Origin: Flavobacterium sp. YO12
GTDB lineage: Bacteria > Bacteroidota > Bacteroidia > Flavobacteriales > Flavobacteriaceae
DNA length: 48,285 nucleotides
Direction: 5' to 3'
NCBI RefSeq assembly: GCF_004119495.1
Contig: NZ_NRQU01000034.1
Coordinates: 1 to 48,285, forward strand
The first letter of the stretch is position 1. Each line of letters opens with the position of its first letter. Positions 16,037 through 25,465 of the stretch are shown one piece after another. A program made the position numbers and the translations under genes. The notes under the pieces were generated by a model that was not told where the DNA came from, did not search any database, and saw only the letters and a program-made list of their open reading frames with translations.

Positions 16037-17722
16037 ATGAATATTACTTCAATCAACTTATTTCCTTCTTTTAAAATAAAAAATTACAGCGTCTTTGCTC
16101 CCAAAAACGGAATCTTAGGAGCTGTAATTTTATGTATAACTGCTTGCTCAGTTCACAAAAATCAAGTTACTGAAAAACAAAAGCCTAATATAATTTTTAT
16201 AATGTCTGATGATCATGCTTATCAAGCTATTAGTGCTTATGATAATAAATTAATGCAAACTCCAAATATAGATCGCATTGCTCATGAAGGAATGATTTTT
16301 ACGAATGCAAGTGTAACCAATTCTATTTGCTCTCCATCCCGAGCTGTAATTCTTACGGGAAAACACAGTCACTTAAATGGTAAAATAGATAACTTAAGTA
16401 AGTTTGATACCTCGAATGTAACCTTTCCGCAATTACTGCAAAAAGCAGGTTATCAAACGGCAATGTTTGGAAAATTACACTTTGGTAATAATCCTAAAGG
16501 TTTTGATGAATTTATGATTTTGCCTGATCAGGGCGATTATTACAATCCGGAATTTATTACTAAAAAAGGTGATACTATAATAACGGGTTACGTGACAGAT
16601 ATTACTACAGATCTAACATTAAACTGGCTGGAGAAAGGTCGGGATAAAACAAAACCTTTTTTATTGATGTACTTGCACAAAGCGCCGCATCGACCTTGGC
16701 TTCCTAAAGAAAAGTATTATAAGGAGTTTACCAAAAAGACATTTCCGTTGCCCGAAACTTTATTTGATGATTATAGTACGAGATCGAGTGCTGCTAAATC
16801 TGCCGAAATGAACATTTTAAAAGATATGCTTTTAACGTATGATAATAAACTAGAAGGTTCTATTTTGGATAGTTTGGGTATTAATGAACGAAGACTAAAT
16901 ACTGGTTTAAACAGAATGACTAAGGCAGAACGCCAGGCTTGGGATGCGGTGTATGGCCCTATAAACGAAGAATTCTTAAAGAACTATCCAAAAATGAGTC
17001 CGAAAGAGCTGACGGTTTGGAAATATCAACGCTATATGCAAGATTACCTTGCTACAATTGCATCCGTTGACGAAAATGTGGGTCGATTACTAGATTATCT
17101 GGATGACAAAAAACTTTCAGAAAATACTGTTGTGGTGTATACCTCAGATCAAGGTTTTTATTTGGGCGAGCACGGCTGGTTTGATAAACGTTTTATGTAC
17201 AATGAATCTTTTAGAACTCCGCTTTTAATTAAATGGCCCAACAAAATAGCACCAGGAACAACTGAAGATGAAATGGTACAAAATCTTGATTTTGCGCAAA
17301 CTTTCTTAGAGATTGCCGGAGTTAAAGCACCAAATGATATGCAGGGAAAAAGTTTAGTTCCGCTACTATTAGGCAAAAAAGAAAAATGGGACAGAGATGC
17401 TATCTATTATCATTATTACGAATATCCCGCAGAACATGCTGTAAAAAGACACTACGGAATCGCAACAAAAAAATACAAATTGATTCATTTCTATTATGAT
17501 ATTGATGCCTGGGAATTGTACGACAGAGAAAAAGACCCTAACGAATTGCACAATGTTTATGATGATCCGGCTTATAAAGATATTGCCGAAATGATGAAAA
17601 CTAAACTACAGGAATTAAGAGTAAAATATAAAGATTCTGAGATATTAGACAATTATTATATCCAACTCTATAAAAAAAAGAAAGTTACAAAAACTGCAGA
17701 TCATTCTTTAATTTCAGAATGA
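16037..17722 (+). CDS. Type I (formylglycine) sulfatase lipoprotein, GlcNAc-6-sulfatase-like
   Basis: 561 residues. An unusually long N-terminal stretch precedes a lipobox (CITAC, Cys37). The active-site signature C98-S-P-S-R102, followed by AVILTGKHSH, marks a cysteine-type sulfatase whose Cys98 must be converted to formylglycine. No maturase gene is in this window. Metal ligands D58 and D59 (MSDDH) and the TSDQGFYLGEHGWFDKR block are present. KAPHRPW and the C-terminal HYYEYPAEHAVKRHYG / DAWELYDREKDP blocks resemble the S1_11-type N-acetylglucosamine-6-O-sulfatases. That subfamily call rests on memory of the motifs and should be treated as probable. It is the first gene of the right arm, 61 bp before susC. 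Its role would be to strip sulfate that blocks the exo-glycosidases. Confidence 0.85.
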   Translation: MNITSINLFPSFKIKNYSVFAPKNGILGAVILCITACSVHKNQVTEKQKPNIIFIMSDDHAYQAISAYDNKLMQTPNIDRIAHEGMIFTNASVTNSICSPSRAVILTGKHSHLNGKIDNLSKFDTSNVTFPQLLQKAGYQTAMFGKLHFGNNPKGFDEFMILPDQGDYYNPEFITKKGDTIITGYVTDITTDLTLNWLEKGRDKTKPFLLMYLHKAPHRPWLPKEKYYKEFTKKTFPLPETLFDDYSTRSSAAKSAEMNILKDMLLTYDNKLEGSILDSLGINERRLNTGLNRMTKAERQAWDAVYGPINEEFLKNYPKMSPKELTVWKYQRYMQDYLATIASVDENVGRLLDYLDDKKLSENTVVVYTSDQGFYLGEHGWFDKRFMYNESFRTPLLIKWPNKIAPGTTEDEMVQNLDFAQTFLEIAGVKAPNDMQGKSLVPLLLGKKEKWDRDAIYYHYYEYPAEHAVKRHYGIATKKYKLIHFYYDIDAWELYDREKDPNELHNVYDDPAYKDIAEMMKTKLQELRVKYKDSEILDNYYIQLYKKKKVTKTADHSLISE

Positions 17723-17783
17723 TGCTTTAAATTTTTAAATAACCAAAAACAATATTTTCTAAACTAACTAAAACACAATTTTT

Positions 17784-20700
17784 ATGAGCAAAAGAAGTTT
17801 GATACTATCATTTCTTTTTACTATTATGGCTAGCAGTACTTTGTTAGCCCAAATAAAAGTGGTAACCGGAAAGGTTACTGATGATAAAGGTTCACCCATA
17901 CCCGGTGTAAATGTCCATATTAAAAATAGCACAAGAGGTTCATTAACAGATTTTGATGGAATCTATAAATTAGATGCCAATAAAGGTGACATCTTAGTTT
18001 TTAGTTATTTAGGTTTTAATAACCAAGAAAAAACTATTGGTGCAGAAAAAATTGTAAACGTATCTCTTAAAGAAGATAGTCAAGAATTGAACGAAGTTGT
18101 CATCGTTGGATATGGCTCTATGCTTAAAAAAGATCTTACAGGTGCTATTAGCTCCTTTAAACCAAGTCGAGATGAAGCTGCTATTGCAACGTCGGTTGAA
18201 GACTTACTACAAGGAAAGGTCGCAGGTGTAAGTGTATCTACAGGAGGTTCAACGCCTGGTTCTGCAGGTTCTATTATTATTCGTGGTGCAAATTCACTTC
18301 AAGGAGACAGCCAACCCTTGTATGTAATTGATAATGTACCTCAATCCCCTACTGGACAAACCATGCGTAATTCAAGTGGAGATTATCAGCCTACACTAGA
18401 TCCTTTGGCAGGTATAAACCCTAATGATATCGAAGATATTCAGATCTTAAAAGATGCTTCTGCAACTGCTATCTATGGTTCTCGTGGTGCCAATGGTGTT
18501 ATTTTAATTACTACCAAAAAAGGTAAAGCAGGTAAAGCAACCATTCGAGTAAGCGCAAATTTTTCTGTGGCTGAACCAACAAAATTTTTAGATCTGATGA
18601 ATCTTAACGAATATGCAACTTTCTGGAATACTAAATACCCAAATGATCAAAGATTTGTGATTGGTAACGACATAAAGTATGCATACACAGGTGTAGACGA
18701 AACTGGAGCAAATGTTAGGAAGGAAACTGCAATTAGCAATAGAGACTGGCAAAAAGAAGTAACAAGAGCAGCATTATCTCAAGATTATAATTTGAATATA
18801 AATGGTGGATCTGAAAATACAAAATATAGCTTTTCTACTTCTTATAAAAATGTGGAAGGTATTATTAAAAATACCGGTTTGAAACATGGCGATTTTCGCT
18901 TGAACTTAAATACTAATATCACAGATAAACTATCATTAGGTTTTCAGGTTAGTGGGTATTTAAGAAAAAATAATATGATGTCTGGAGGAAATACCGTTGG
19001 TAGAATTTCTGGAGGTCTTCTATCTACAGCAACGAGTTCTGCCCCTTATGTGAGACCTACTGACGATGTAACTTTTGCAACCGATGTGGATACTAGAGCT
19101 ACAGTATATAGTTGGCTTACAGATTATGATGATATTACAAATGAATACCGTTTCACAGGTGCTTTTGATGCTAACTATAAAATCACTAAAAACCTAAAAT
19201 ATACTTTTAGAACTGGAGGTAACTTAAACAATGTAGATAGAAAAAACTGGTATGGTTTACCTTTATACAATGGTTTTCTTTACAATGGTTACTTAACTCA
19301 AGACATTTTAAAACGTAATAATTATAATGTTGAAAACCTCTTGTTCTTTAATAAATCTTTTGGGATAATGAACATCGATGCTACTGCAGGAGTAACTTAT
19401 GATGTTTATCAATTCTCAAGTACAGGTGCAATAGGAAAGGGCTTTGCTTACACAAATTTACGTTCGAATGGATTGCATACTGCTACTAGTGTACAAACTT
19501 TAACTCCGGTTCAAAGCGATTACCAATTACTATCCTACCTGGCTAGATTAAACGCATCATTTTTTAACGGAAAATATGTTCTTACAGGTACTATACGTGC
19601 AGATGGAACCAGTAAATTCAGTCCTGAAAACAGATGGGGGTATTTTCCATCATTTGCTTTGGCATGGAACGTAACTCAAGAAGACTTTATAGCTGACAAA
19701 GCCGACTGGTTATCCCAATTTAAACTACGTGCAGGATATGGAGCTACAGGAAGTCAAAATATAAATCCATATTCAACCATATTTGGCTATGGAACTCCAG
19801 GTGTTGGTTATGCAACAGTTGCTGGAGCTCAAATACAAGGTTTGGGTGTTAACGGAATAACTAACCCTAACTTAAAATGGGAAAGTACAGAATCTATAAA
19901 TGCAGGAGTTGACTTTGGCTTTTTTAATAACAGAATTTCTGGAGCAATAGATGTTTACAATAAAACAACTAAAGATTTACTTGTAAATATTGATATACCA
20001 GGTTCTACAGCTTACGGTTCACTAACAGTTAACAGAGGAGAAATCGAAAACAAAGGAGTTGAGGCTGCATTAAATGTAGATCTCATCCGTAAAAAAGATT
20101 TAAAATGGTCTATTGGCGGAAATATTGCATTTAACAAATCTACCATTAATAAAATAGGAAGTACACCAGGTACTTGGGGCGCTTTAGGTACAAAAACAGC
20201 ATTTCTTGGTAACACTGCTGGAGATCACTTCGGCGCAGCTAATATCTTTATTGAAGGTCAAGCTCCTGGACTTTTCTACGGATTTAAAACCGACGGTATT
20301 GTACAACAAACAGACACTTATAAAGTAGGCGCTCCTTTTGCAAGTTCAGCAGCAGCAGGAAACCTTAAAGTAGTAGATGCAAATGGCGACGGTGTTATTA
20401 ATATATCTGACAAAACCATTATTGGTGATCCAAATCCAAACTATACTTATGGATTTCAAACCAGCCTAAATTATAAGCAATTACGATTCAAAGCTTCATT
20501 TTCAGGTGTACAAGGAGGTGATATTTTAAATGCCAACAACCGCTACATTAACTTAGCCGGTTCTCAAAATGGAGACAGAAACATGAAACCTGAAGCCGTT
20601 GCAAATGCTTGGACAACAACAAATCCTTCAAACGTATATCCTTCAATTAATAGTACTCTAGCTAATGGACATATTTATGACCGTTACCTTGAAGACGGAA

Positions 20701-20942
20701 GCTACTTAAGATGTACTGACATAACTTTAGGTTATACTTTCGAAGAAAAAATCTCTAAACAATTAGGATTAAATAGTATCGATATATTTGCTGCTGCAAA
20801 AAATCCTTTTACAGTAAGCAATTATAGCGGTTATGACCCTAGCAGTAGATCTTTCAACTTTGACCCTCTAAGAAGAGGATTTGATCTTTATTCTTTCCCC
20901 GTACAAAGACAAATTATTCTAGGTCTAAATTTAACGTTTTAA
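17784..20942 (+). CDS. SusC-like TonB-dependent outer-membrane glycan transporter (PUL 1)
   Basis: 1052 residues: signal peptide (about 1-22, ending LLAQ), carboxypeptidase-regulatory-like beta domain at about 27-100, plug at about 110-235, and a 22-strand barrel to the C-terminal Phe (GLNLTF). The family hallmark DIQILKDASATAIYGSRGANG and the YVIDNVP strand are present. It imports oligosaccharides across the outer membrane using TonB energy, paired with the SusD lipoprotein encoded 11 bp downstream. It sits behind the sulfatase in one operon. The cargo is inferred from the glycosidases to be Gal/GlcNAc-based oligosaccharides. Confidence 0.93.
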   Translation: MSKRSLILSFLFTIMASSTLLAQIKVVTGKVTDDKGSPIPGVNVHIKNSTRGSLTDFDGIYKLDANKGDILVFSYLGFNNQEKTIGAEKIVNVSLKEDSQELNEVVIVGYGSMLKKDLTGAISSFKPSRDEAAIATSVEDLLQGKVAGVSVSTGGSTPGSAGSIIIRGANSLQGDSQPLYVIDNVPQSPTGQTMRNSSGDYQPTLDPLAGINPNDIEDIQILKDASATAIYGSRGANGVILITTKKGKAGKATIRVSANFSVAEPTKFLDLMNLNEYATFWNTKYPNDQRFVIGNDIKYAYTGVDETGANVRKETAISNRDWQKEVTRAALSQDYNLNINGGSENTKYSFSTSYKNVEGIIKNTGLKHGDFRLNLNTNITDKLSLGFQVSGYLRKNNMMSGGNTVGRISGGLLSTATSSAPYVRPTDDVTFATDVDTRATVYSWLTDYDDITNEYRFTGAFDANYKITKNLKYTFRTGGNLNNVDRKNWYGLPLYNGFLYNGYLTQDILKRNNYNVENLLFFNKSFGIMNIDATAGVTYDVYQFSSTGAIGKGFAYTNLRSNGLHTATSVQTLTPVQSDYQLLSYLARLNASFFNGKYVLTGTIRADGTSKFSPENRWGYFPSFALAWNVTQEDFIADKADWLSQFKLRAGYGATGSQNINPYSTIFGYGTPGVGYATVAGAQIQGLGVNGITNPNLKWESTESINAGVDFGFFNNRISGAIDVYNKTTKDLLVNIDIPGSTAYGSLTVNRGEIENKGVEAALNVDLIRKKDLKWSIGGNIAFNKSTINKIGSTPGTWGALGTKTAFLGNTAGDHFGAANIFIEGQAPGLFYGFKTDGIVQQTDTYKVGAPFASSAAAGNLKVVDANGDGVINISDKTIIGDPNPNYTYGFQTSLNYKQLRFKASFSGVQGGDILNANNRYINLAGSQNGDRNMKPEAVANAWTTTNPSNVYPSINSTLANGHIYDRYLEDGSYLRCTDITLGYTFEEKISKQLGLNSIDIFAAAKNPFTVSNYSGYDPSSRSFNFDPLRRGFDLYSFPVQRQIILGLNLTF

Positions 20943-20953
20943 AAAAATAAGCT

Positions 20954-22711
20954 ATGAAAATGAAATTCAATATAACGAGCTTAGTGGTTGTTTTAGTATC
21001 AATCGTCAGCATATCGTGTTCTTTAGAAGAAGAACCTAAATATAATTTAACTTCTACAACTGTTTTTAACAATCAAACTACTGCCGAGTCGGTTATAATG
21101 CAAAACTATGGTTGGTTAGGAAGCAGTAATCTTTATGGCCAGCAGTTGCATGAAGGAACCTTGAATAACGGAGTTTATTGGGGAAGAAGCGATGGTGATC
21201 GTTTTGAAACAACGGCAAGATATAATATTTACGCAGCAAATAATTCAATAAATAGTATATGGTCAGGATTCTACAAAGTTATTTCTGAAAGCAATTATTT
21301 AATAAATGGAATGGGAGGTTCTACTCTCCCTGCTGCCTATAAAGCTAGAGCTATTGCACATGCTAGATTTTTGAGAGGCTTTGCTTATTTTCAATTAGCT
21401 AACTTGTTTGGAAAGGCAGTTATAATAACAGAACCTCTTTCGACAAGCAATTTACACAATACTTTAAGTGAAAGAACAGCTGTATATGATCAGGCCGTTA
21501 ATGATTTAATATTTTCAGCAGAAAATCTACCTTCAACCGAAAGTATGAAAGGTTTAGCAACAAAAGATGCTGCTAATGCCCTTGTTGCTAAATGTTACTG
21601 GATGATGGCAAACCATTCTCAAGCAGACGGCAATGATGCAACTGCTTTGTACACATTAGCAAAAACATATGGAGACAAAGCAATTGGAAAATTTACTTTA
21701 GCAACTAAATTTGGTGATTTATGGGTTACTCATAGTAATTCTTCAGAATCTATATTTCAAATTAACTTTACCGATGCTATTGGTATTAATCTACGTGCTT
21801 CCTATAATTTTGGCCCAAGTAATGGGGTTAGAATTGCTGCACTTCAACCCTCTTTTGGAAACATTAAAATTGACAGAGCATTTTATGACCTTCATCGCGG
21901 TACTTACCCAGACGATCCTCGTATAGCATCTACTTATTTATCGAAATATGTAAATGCTTCAAATACTGCTCAAACTTATTGTACATATCCACTATTTAAT
22001 ACAGGTACTCCAACTGCACCAGTTATTTACGACATGTATGCCTCAGCACCACGTAATATTGGAAACACAGCAACAAATCCAGATTACGACTTTACCTCTA
22101 CTACAATACCAATTTCTGTTAGAAATACTTGGAATAACAATACGGCTAATGAGAAGTCATTAAATCCTTTGAATAATAAGATGCTCTCTACAGTAATTGC
22201 TAATGCTCAATATGACCCTAAAAATTTGATTCTCTTCCGTTATGCAGATTTACTATTATTAATGGCAGATGTTGAAAACGAATTAAACAATGGCGGTCAA
22301 GCATTAACATACTTAAATCAAGTTTTAACCCGTGCCAGAAATTCTAATACAGGAGCTACCTATCCGCAATCTCAAACTGCACTAAGTAAAGATGCAATGC
22401 GTGAGAAAATCTTTTTTGAAAGAATGTTTGAAATGGCTGGAGAACCAAACTTATTTGAAGATATCCGACGTAGAGGAACCACTTACTTAAAAAAAGTAAT
22501 GGAGCTCCATAACAACAATAAAAATGTTCAATACAGATACAATCTTGAAATTGCCAATAATATTACTTCAGGACAATTCAGAGATTATATACTTAATAAT
22601 GGTGTTCTTTCTGAAGATTTCTTAAAAAAGAATTTACTACTTCCTATACCTTTAAATGAAATAAACTCTAACGACAAAATATTTCCTGAGGATCAGAATT
22701 TTGGATATTAA
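20954..22711 (+). CDS. SusD-like surface glycan-binding lipoprotein (PUL 1)
   Basis: 585 residues with a lipoprotein signal (SIVSISC, Cys22) followed by LEEEP, an acidic stretch typical of surface export in Flavobacteria. The helical SusD/RagB fold is shown by the ARFLRGFAYFQLANLFG repeat region, RYADLLLLMADVENEL, and the C-terminal block ending LLPIPLNEIN...NFGY. It forms the lid of the SusC transporter encoded just upstream and captures the glycan. It is the last gene of the right arm. A terminator lies about 150 bp downstream. Confidence 0.92.
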   Translation: MKMKFNITSLVVVLVSIVSISCSLEEEPKYNLTSTTVFNNQTTAESVIMQNYGWLGSSNLYGQQLHEGTLNNGVYWGRSDGDRFETTARYNIYAANNSINSIWSGFYKVISESNYLINGMGGSTLPAAYKARAIAHARFLRGFAYFQLANLFGKAVIITEPLSTSNLHNTLSERTAVYDQAVNDLIFSAENLPSTESMKGLATKDAANALVAKCYWMMANHSQADGNDATALYTLAKTYGDKAIGKFTLATKFGDLWVTHSNSSESIFQINFTDAIGINLRASYNFGPSNGVRIAALQPSFGNIKIDRAFYDLHRGTYPDDPRIASTYLSKYVNASNTAQTYCTYPLFNTGTPTAPVIYDMYASAPRNIGNTATNPDYDFTSTTIPISVRNTWNNNTANEKSLNPLNNKMLSTVIANAQYDPKNLILFRYADLLLLMADVENELNNGGQALTYLNQVLTRARNSNTGATYPQSQTALSKDAMREKIFFERMFEMAGEPNLFEDIRRRGTTYLKKVMELHNNNKNVQYRYNLEIANNITSGQFRDYILNNGVLSEDFLKKNLLLPIPLNEINSNDKIFPEDQNFGY

Positions 22712-22864
22712 CTCAATATATTTAAACTTATATAGGCCACCTTTTTTTGTTGTATTGAATAAAAAAATTAAGTTTTTCATATAATCCTTTTATAAAAAAC
22801 AGGCCTAATAAGAAACAAAACGGAATACAATCTAGTAACAAAACAACTTAAAATCAGTTTTATA

Positions 22865-22904
22865 AAAAGCCTTTCAATGGATAAAACCCAATTGAAAGGC
22901 TTTT
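22865..22904 (+). terminator. Rho-independent terminator of the sulfatase-susCD operon
   Basis: The 14-bp perfect stem AAAAGCCTTTCAAT / ATTGAAAGGCTTTT encloses a 12-nt loop and continues into TTTTGTTTTAAT. It lies 153 bp past the SusD stop with no gene in between. Confidence 0.8.
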
Positions 22905-22965
22905 GTTTTAATATTTGGATATGCAAACAAAAACTAGAGAAAAAGTTAAGTTACATTTTTTGTAA

Positions 22966-23066
22966 TTAACTTAGTTTATTAAATTCTTCAATAGTTTTAT
23001 AGTTCAATGCAGAATGCCTTCTTTTTTATTGTACCAGATTTCGATATACTCAAAAATGGAGCGGAT
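22966..23066 (-). pseudogene. IS3-family transposase C-terminal remnant
   Basis: The minus strand encodes the end of an IS3 OrfB: R-S-I-F-E-Y-I-E-I-W-Y-N-K-K. After a one-base deletion it continues R-R-H-S-A-L-N-Y-K-T-I-E-E-F-N-K-L-S and stop. Only about 34 codons remain. A bulged 12-bp inverted repeat at 22943-22972 follows the stop and may be part of the element's end. Confidence 0.7.
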
Positions 23067-23076
23067 ACCTTTTTTA

Positions 23077-23252
23077 CCACAAAAAGTTAAGGCGCTTTTT
23101 GAAATTTTCATTAAAAAAGGATCGATTTTTTTAATTGGGATCGTCTCCGATTGTGCCACAAAAAGCTAAGACGGTTTTTATAAAAAAGATTAACCTACTT
23201 ATTTAAAAGAACTGGTAGAGTTCCCTACAATTTTATCACAAAAAGCTATGGC
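23077..23252. repeat. Three copies of a 17-bp repeat spaced about 80 bp
   Basis: CCACAAAAAGTTAAGGC (23077), CCACAAAAAGCTAAGAC (23156) and TCACAAAAAGCTATGGC (23236) lie 79 and 80 bp apart. A fourth copy is at 44564. The DNA between copies is not conserved. They may be ends of decayed insertion elements, since IS3 debris is adjacent. No CRISPR-like regularity and no cas genes are seen. Confidence 0.5.
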
Positions 23253-23575
23253 AGATTAGTAGTAACTCTACTGTCACCTACATCGAAATTAAGAAGAGAC
23301 TGGAATCCTTTTTCTGCCCTAACTAAATTACCCTCTTTATATTCACTATCTAACCTTTTTAGCAGTAACTCACTCTACCCATAAAAACTGTTTAAGCATA
23401 ATAGTAAAATAGAGGTTAAAATGAAATTCAAGCAAAACCTCAGCTTAAAACATGGAAAGGATTTTTCCTTACAAAAATACTGAACCATGATATACATTAG
23501 TGATTTTAAATTATAACCTTTTTTACTTAGTCAACAAATTTTTATTGATACATATAGTATCCATATGTTATATTA
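23253..23575. other. Intergenic stretch without a recognisable gene
   Basis: AT-rich sequence with scattered stops in all frames. I see no RNA gene, clear promoter or terminator. Confidence 0.4.
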
Positions 23576-24259
23576 CTAATTTAATTCTTTAATCATAATG
23601 TTGCGAAACCAGACATTGTTTCCATGATCCTGCAAAGCAATTTTTCCTTTTTTGAATGTTCCAAAATCCAGCCAATCTGCAAATTTGCTTCCCGCTACAT
23701 TTTTTTTGAAATTATCATCCCAAAGAACAGTTTCTACTACTGTAACTCCATTCAGAATAAGGCTTAATTTACCTTTCCTGCTGGCAATTTCAGCAGTATT
23801 CCATTCTCCTGCTGGTTTTACAGGTTCTGATTTACTTTCAATTAAATCATATAAATCTCCTGCTCTATGCTTAAGAATTTTTCCGTCCGGATGACCAGCA
23901 TTGTCTAAAATCTGCATCTCCAATCCGGTACTATAAGTATTTTGGTATTTTACAGGATTCTCATTTACATAAAAAATTATACCGCTGTTCCCATCCTGAG
24001 CTATTTTCCAATCCAATTTTAAATGAAAATCTTTAAATTCAGCATCTGTTACTAAATCTCCTCCTTCTCCATCTTGTGCTTCTTTGGGATCAAAATGTAA
24101 TATGCCATCTTCTGCTTTCCATGCTTTTCCTGCAGATTTTTTACCGTAGGCATGCCAGCCCTTTGTCGTTTTACCGTCAAAAAGGGGCTTAAAACTTTTC
24201 TGTGCCTGTATGGCTTGTATTGCAAAGAAAACAACTAATGAAATTATAACTTTTTTCAT
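23576..24259 (-). CDS. Secreted DUF1080 (3-keto-disaccharide hydrolase-type) protein
   Basis: 227 residues: signal peptide 1-19 (ending AIQAQ), then a single concanavalin-like DUF1080 domain. Characteristic segments are LFDGKTTKGWH, GGDLVTDAEFKDFHLKLDWK, NSGIIFYV, GLEMQILDNAGHPD, the W-N-T-A-E-I strand and IALQDHGNNVWFRNI near the C-terminus. Members are named 3-keto-disaccharide hydrolases and cleave 3-oxo-glycosides. Many are uncharacterised. The gene stands alone between PUL 1 debris and PUL 2, convergent to the right arm of PUL 1, and its link to either PUL is unproven. The length is normal for a single-domain member. Confidence 0.82.
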   Translation of the reverse strand: MKKVIISLVVFFAIQAIQAQKSFKPLFDGKTTKGWHAYGKKSAGKAWKAEDGILHFDPKEAQDGEGGDLVTDAEFKDFHLKLDWKIAQDGNSGIIFYVNENPVKYQNTYSTGLEMQILDNAGHPDGKILKHRAGDLYDLIESKSEPVKPAGEWNTAEIASRKGKLSLILNGVTVVETVLWDDNFKKNVAGSKFADWLDFGTFKKGKIALQDHGNNVWFRNIMIKELN

Positions 24260-24442
24260 TTTAATATTTTTATTAATCAGTTAAAACTATATTTTTATTG
24301 TAACAGGTGGGACAGAAACCAAATTTTTCAAAAAAGTAAATTTAAAATTTTATTCTGCGTAAACAAGTTATAGCCAATTATAAAATTTTCAGCAATTAGA
24401 TAAGCATTATGTTTTAAACTCTTTCCAATTATTAAAACAAAA

Positions 24443-24466
24443 GCCTGATACCAAAAGGCATCAGGC
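24443..24466 (-). terminator. Terminator of the fructan operon
   Basis: GCCTGAT (24443-24449) pairs with ATCAGGC (24460-24466), with two further C-G pairs inside and an AAAA loop. On the minus strand a TTTTGTTTTAAT tract follows. It lies about 70 bp past the fructokinase stop. Confidence 0.7.
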
Positions 24467-24535
24467 CTCTGTTTCCACAGATAAACATTAACATTACAAA
24501 CCTAAGGGAGTAATACTTACTTCAGGCTTAAAAAA

Positions 24536-25441
24536 TTAGATTTTAACTTTTCCTATCAGATTTTCAATTCTGGAAAGTGAAATTTCAGGATTTGCCCCTG
24601 GAGACTCGGCTACTAGAGCCCCTACCGCGCACGCAAAATCAATTGCCTCCTGCGGTGTTTTATCTGTAAGCAGCGATGTGATTAAAGCTGCTAGAAAGGA
24701 ATCCCCTGCTCCAACCGTATCAGATACTTTAACAGGATATCCCCCATTCTGATAAAGTTCTCCCTCCCACATTAATAAAGCCCCGTGTTTTCCTTTAGTG
24801 ACACACATGGCCCTCACCTTATTTCTCTCTGCAATAAAACGCATATTGTCTTCCAGACTTGTAAAAGGAGAATCCATAGTCGCTGCTATCTCAAGTAATT
24901 CCTCATCATTGAACTTAATAAAATCTGCAGAGTTCATTAATTCCTCCAGGATTTCATAAGTATAATGTGGCTTTCTTAAATTGACATCAAAAACTTTATA
25001 AACATCATTTTGAAGCAGCTCTTCCAAAGCTTTTCTCGAAACATCATCACGACAAACCAAACTTCCGTAAATCAATACATCAGCCGCTTTTACCGTTGCT
25101 TTTGCTAAATCATTCAATTCAATTTTATCCCAGGCAGACGGATAACTGATTTCATAAGTTGCCGATCCGCGCTCATTTAAGGTCACGTTAACCAAACCCG
25201 TCGGAAAATCTTCTGAAACTACGATTGTATCCGTTTCAAGTCCCAATTGTTTCACTTGATCTTTTATTGCTTTTCCGTCTTCATCATTTCCTACACAGCT
25301 AATCATGGCCACTTCGCAACCCAGCGTTTTCATGCGCAAGGCTACATTCAATGGAGCTCCGCCAATCTTTTTTTCATTGGCAAAAACATCCCAAAGTACC
25401 TCTCCGTATGCCACCGTTTTAAGGTTTTTTCCGTTATTCAT
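24536..25441 (-). CDS. PfkB-family fructokinase
   Basis: 301 residues, cytoplasmic. The ribokinase/PfkB fold is shown by the start GEVLWDVF, the GGAPLNVA substrate loop (27-34), and the anion-hole signature DTVGAGD at 241-247 with D247 as catalytic base. It phosphorylates free fructose (to fructose-6-phosphate) using ATP. It is the last gene of the fructan PUL, 24 bp after the second GH32 gene. This is where the fructose released by the periplasmic fructanases and imported by the sugar porter would enter glycolysis. The context makes fructose a much better substrate guess than other PfkB sugars. Confidence 0.9.
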   Translation of the reverse strand: MNNGKNLKTVAYGEVLWDVFANEKKIGGAPLNVALRMKTLGCEVAMISCVGNDEDGKAIKDQVKQLGLETDTIVVSEDFPTGLVNVTLNERGSATYEISYPSAWDKIELNDLAKATVKAADVLIYGSLVCRDDVSRKALEELLQNDVYKVFDVNLRKPHYTYEILEELMNSADFIKFNDEELLEIAATMDSPFTSLEDNMRFIAERNKVRAMCVTKGKHGALLMWEGELYQNGGYPVKVSDTVGAGDSFLAALITSLLTDKTPQEAIDFACAVGALVAESPGANPEISLSRIENLIGKVKI

Positions 25442-25465
25442 TCTAAAATATTTTATTATTAGTTT

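Noticed and set aside
23077..23252. CRISPR array
   Set aside because: Three degenerate 17-bp units at about 80 bp with no cas genes do not make a CRISPR. They are treated as a dispersed repeat.
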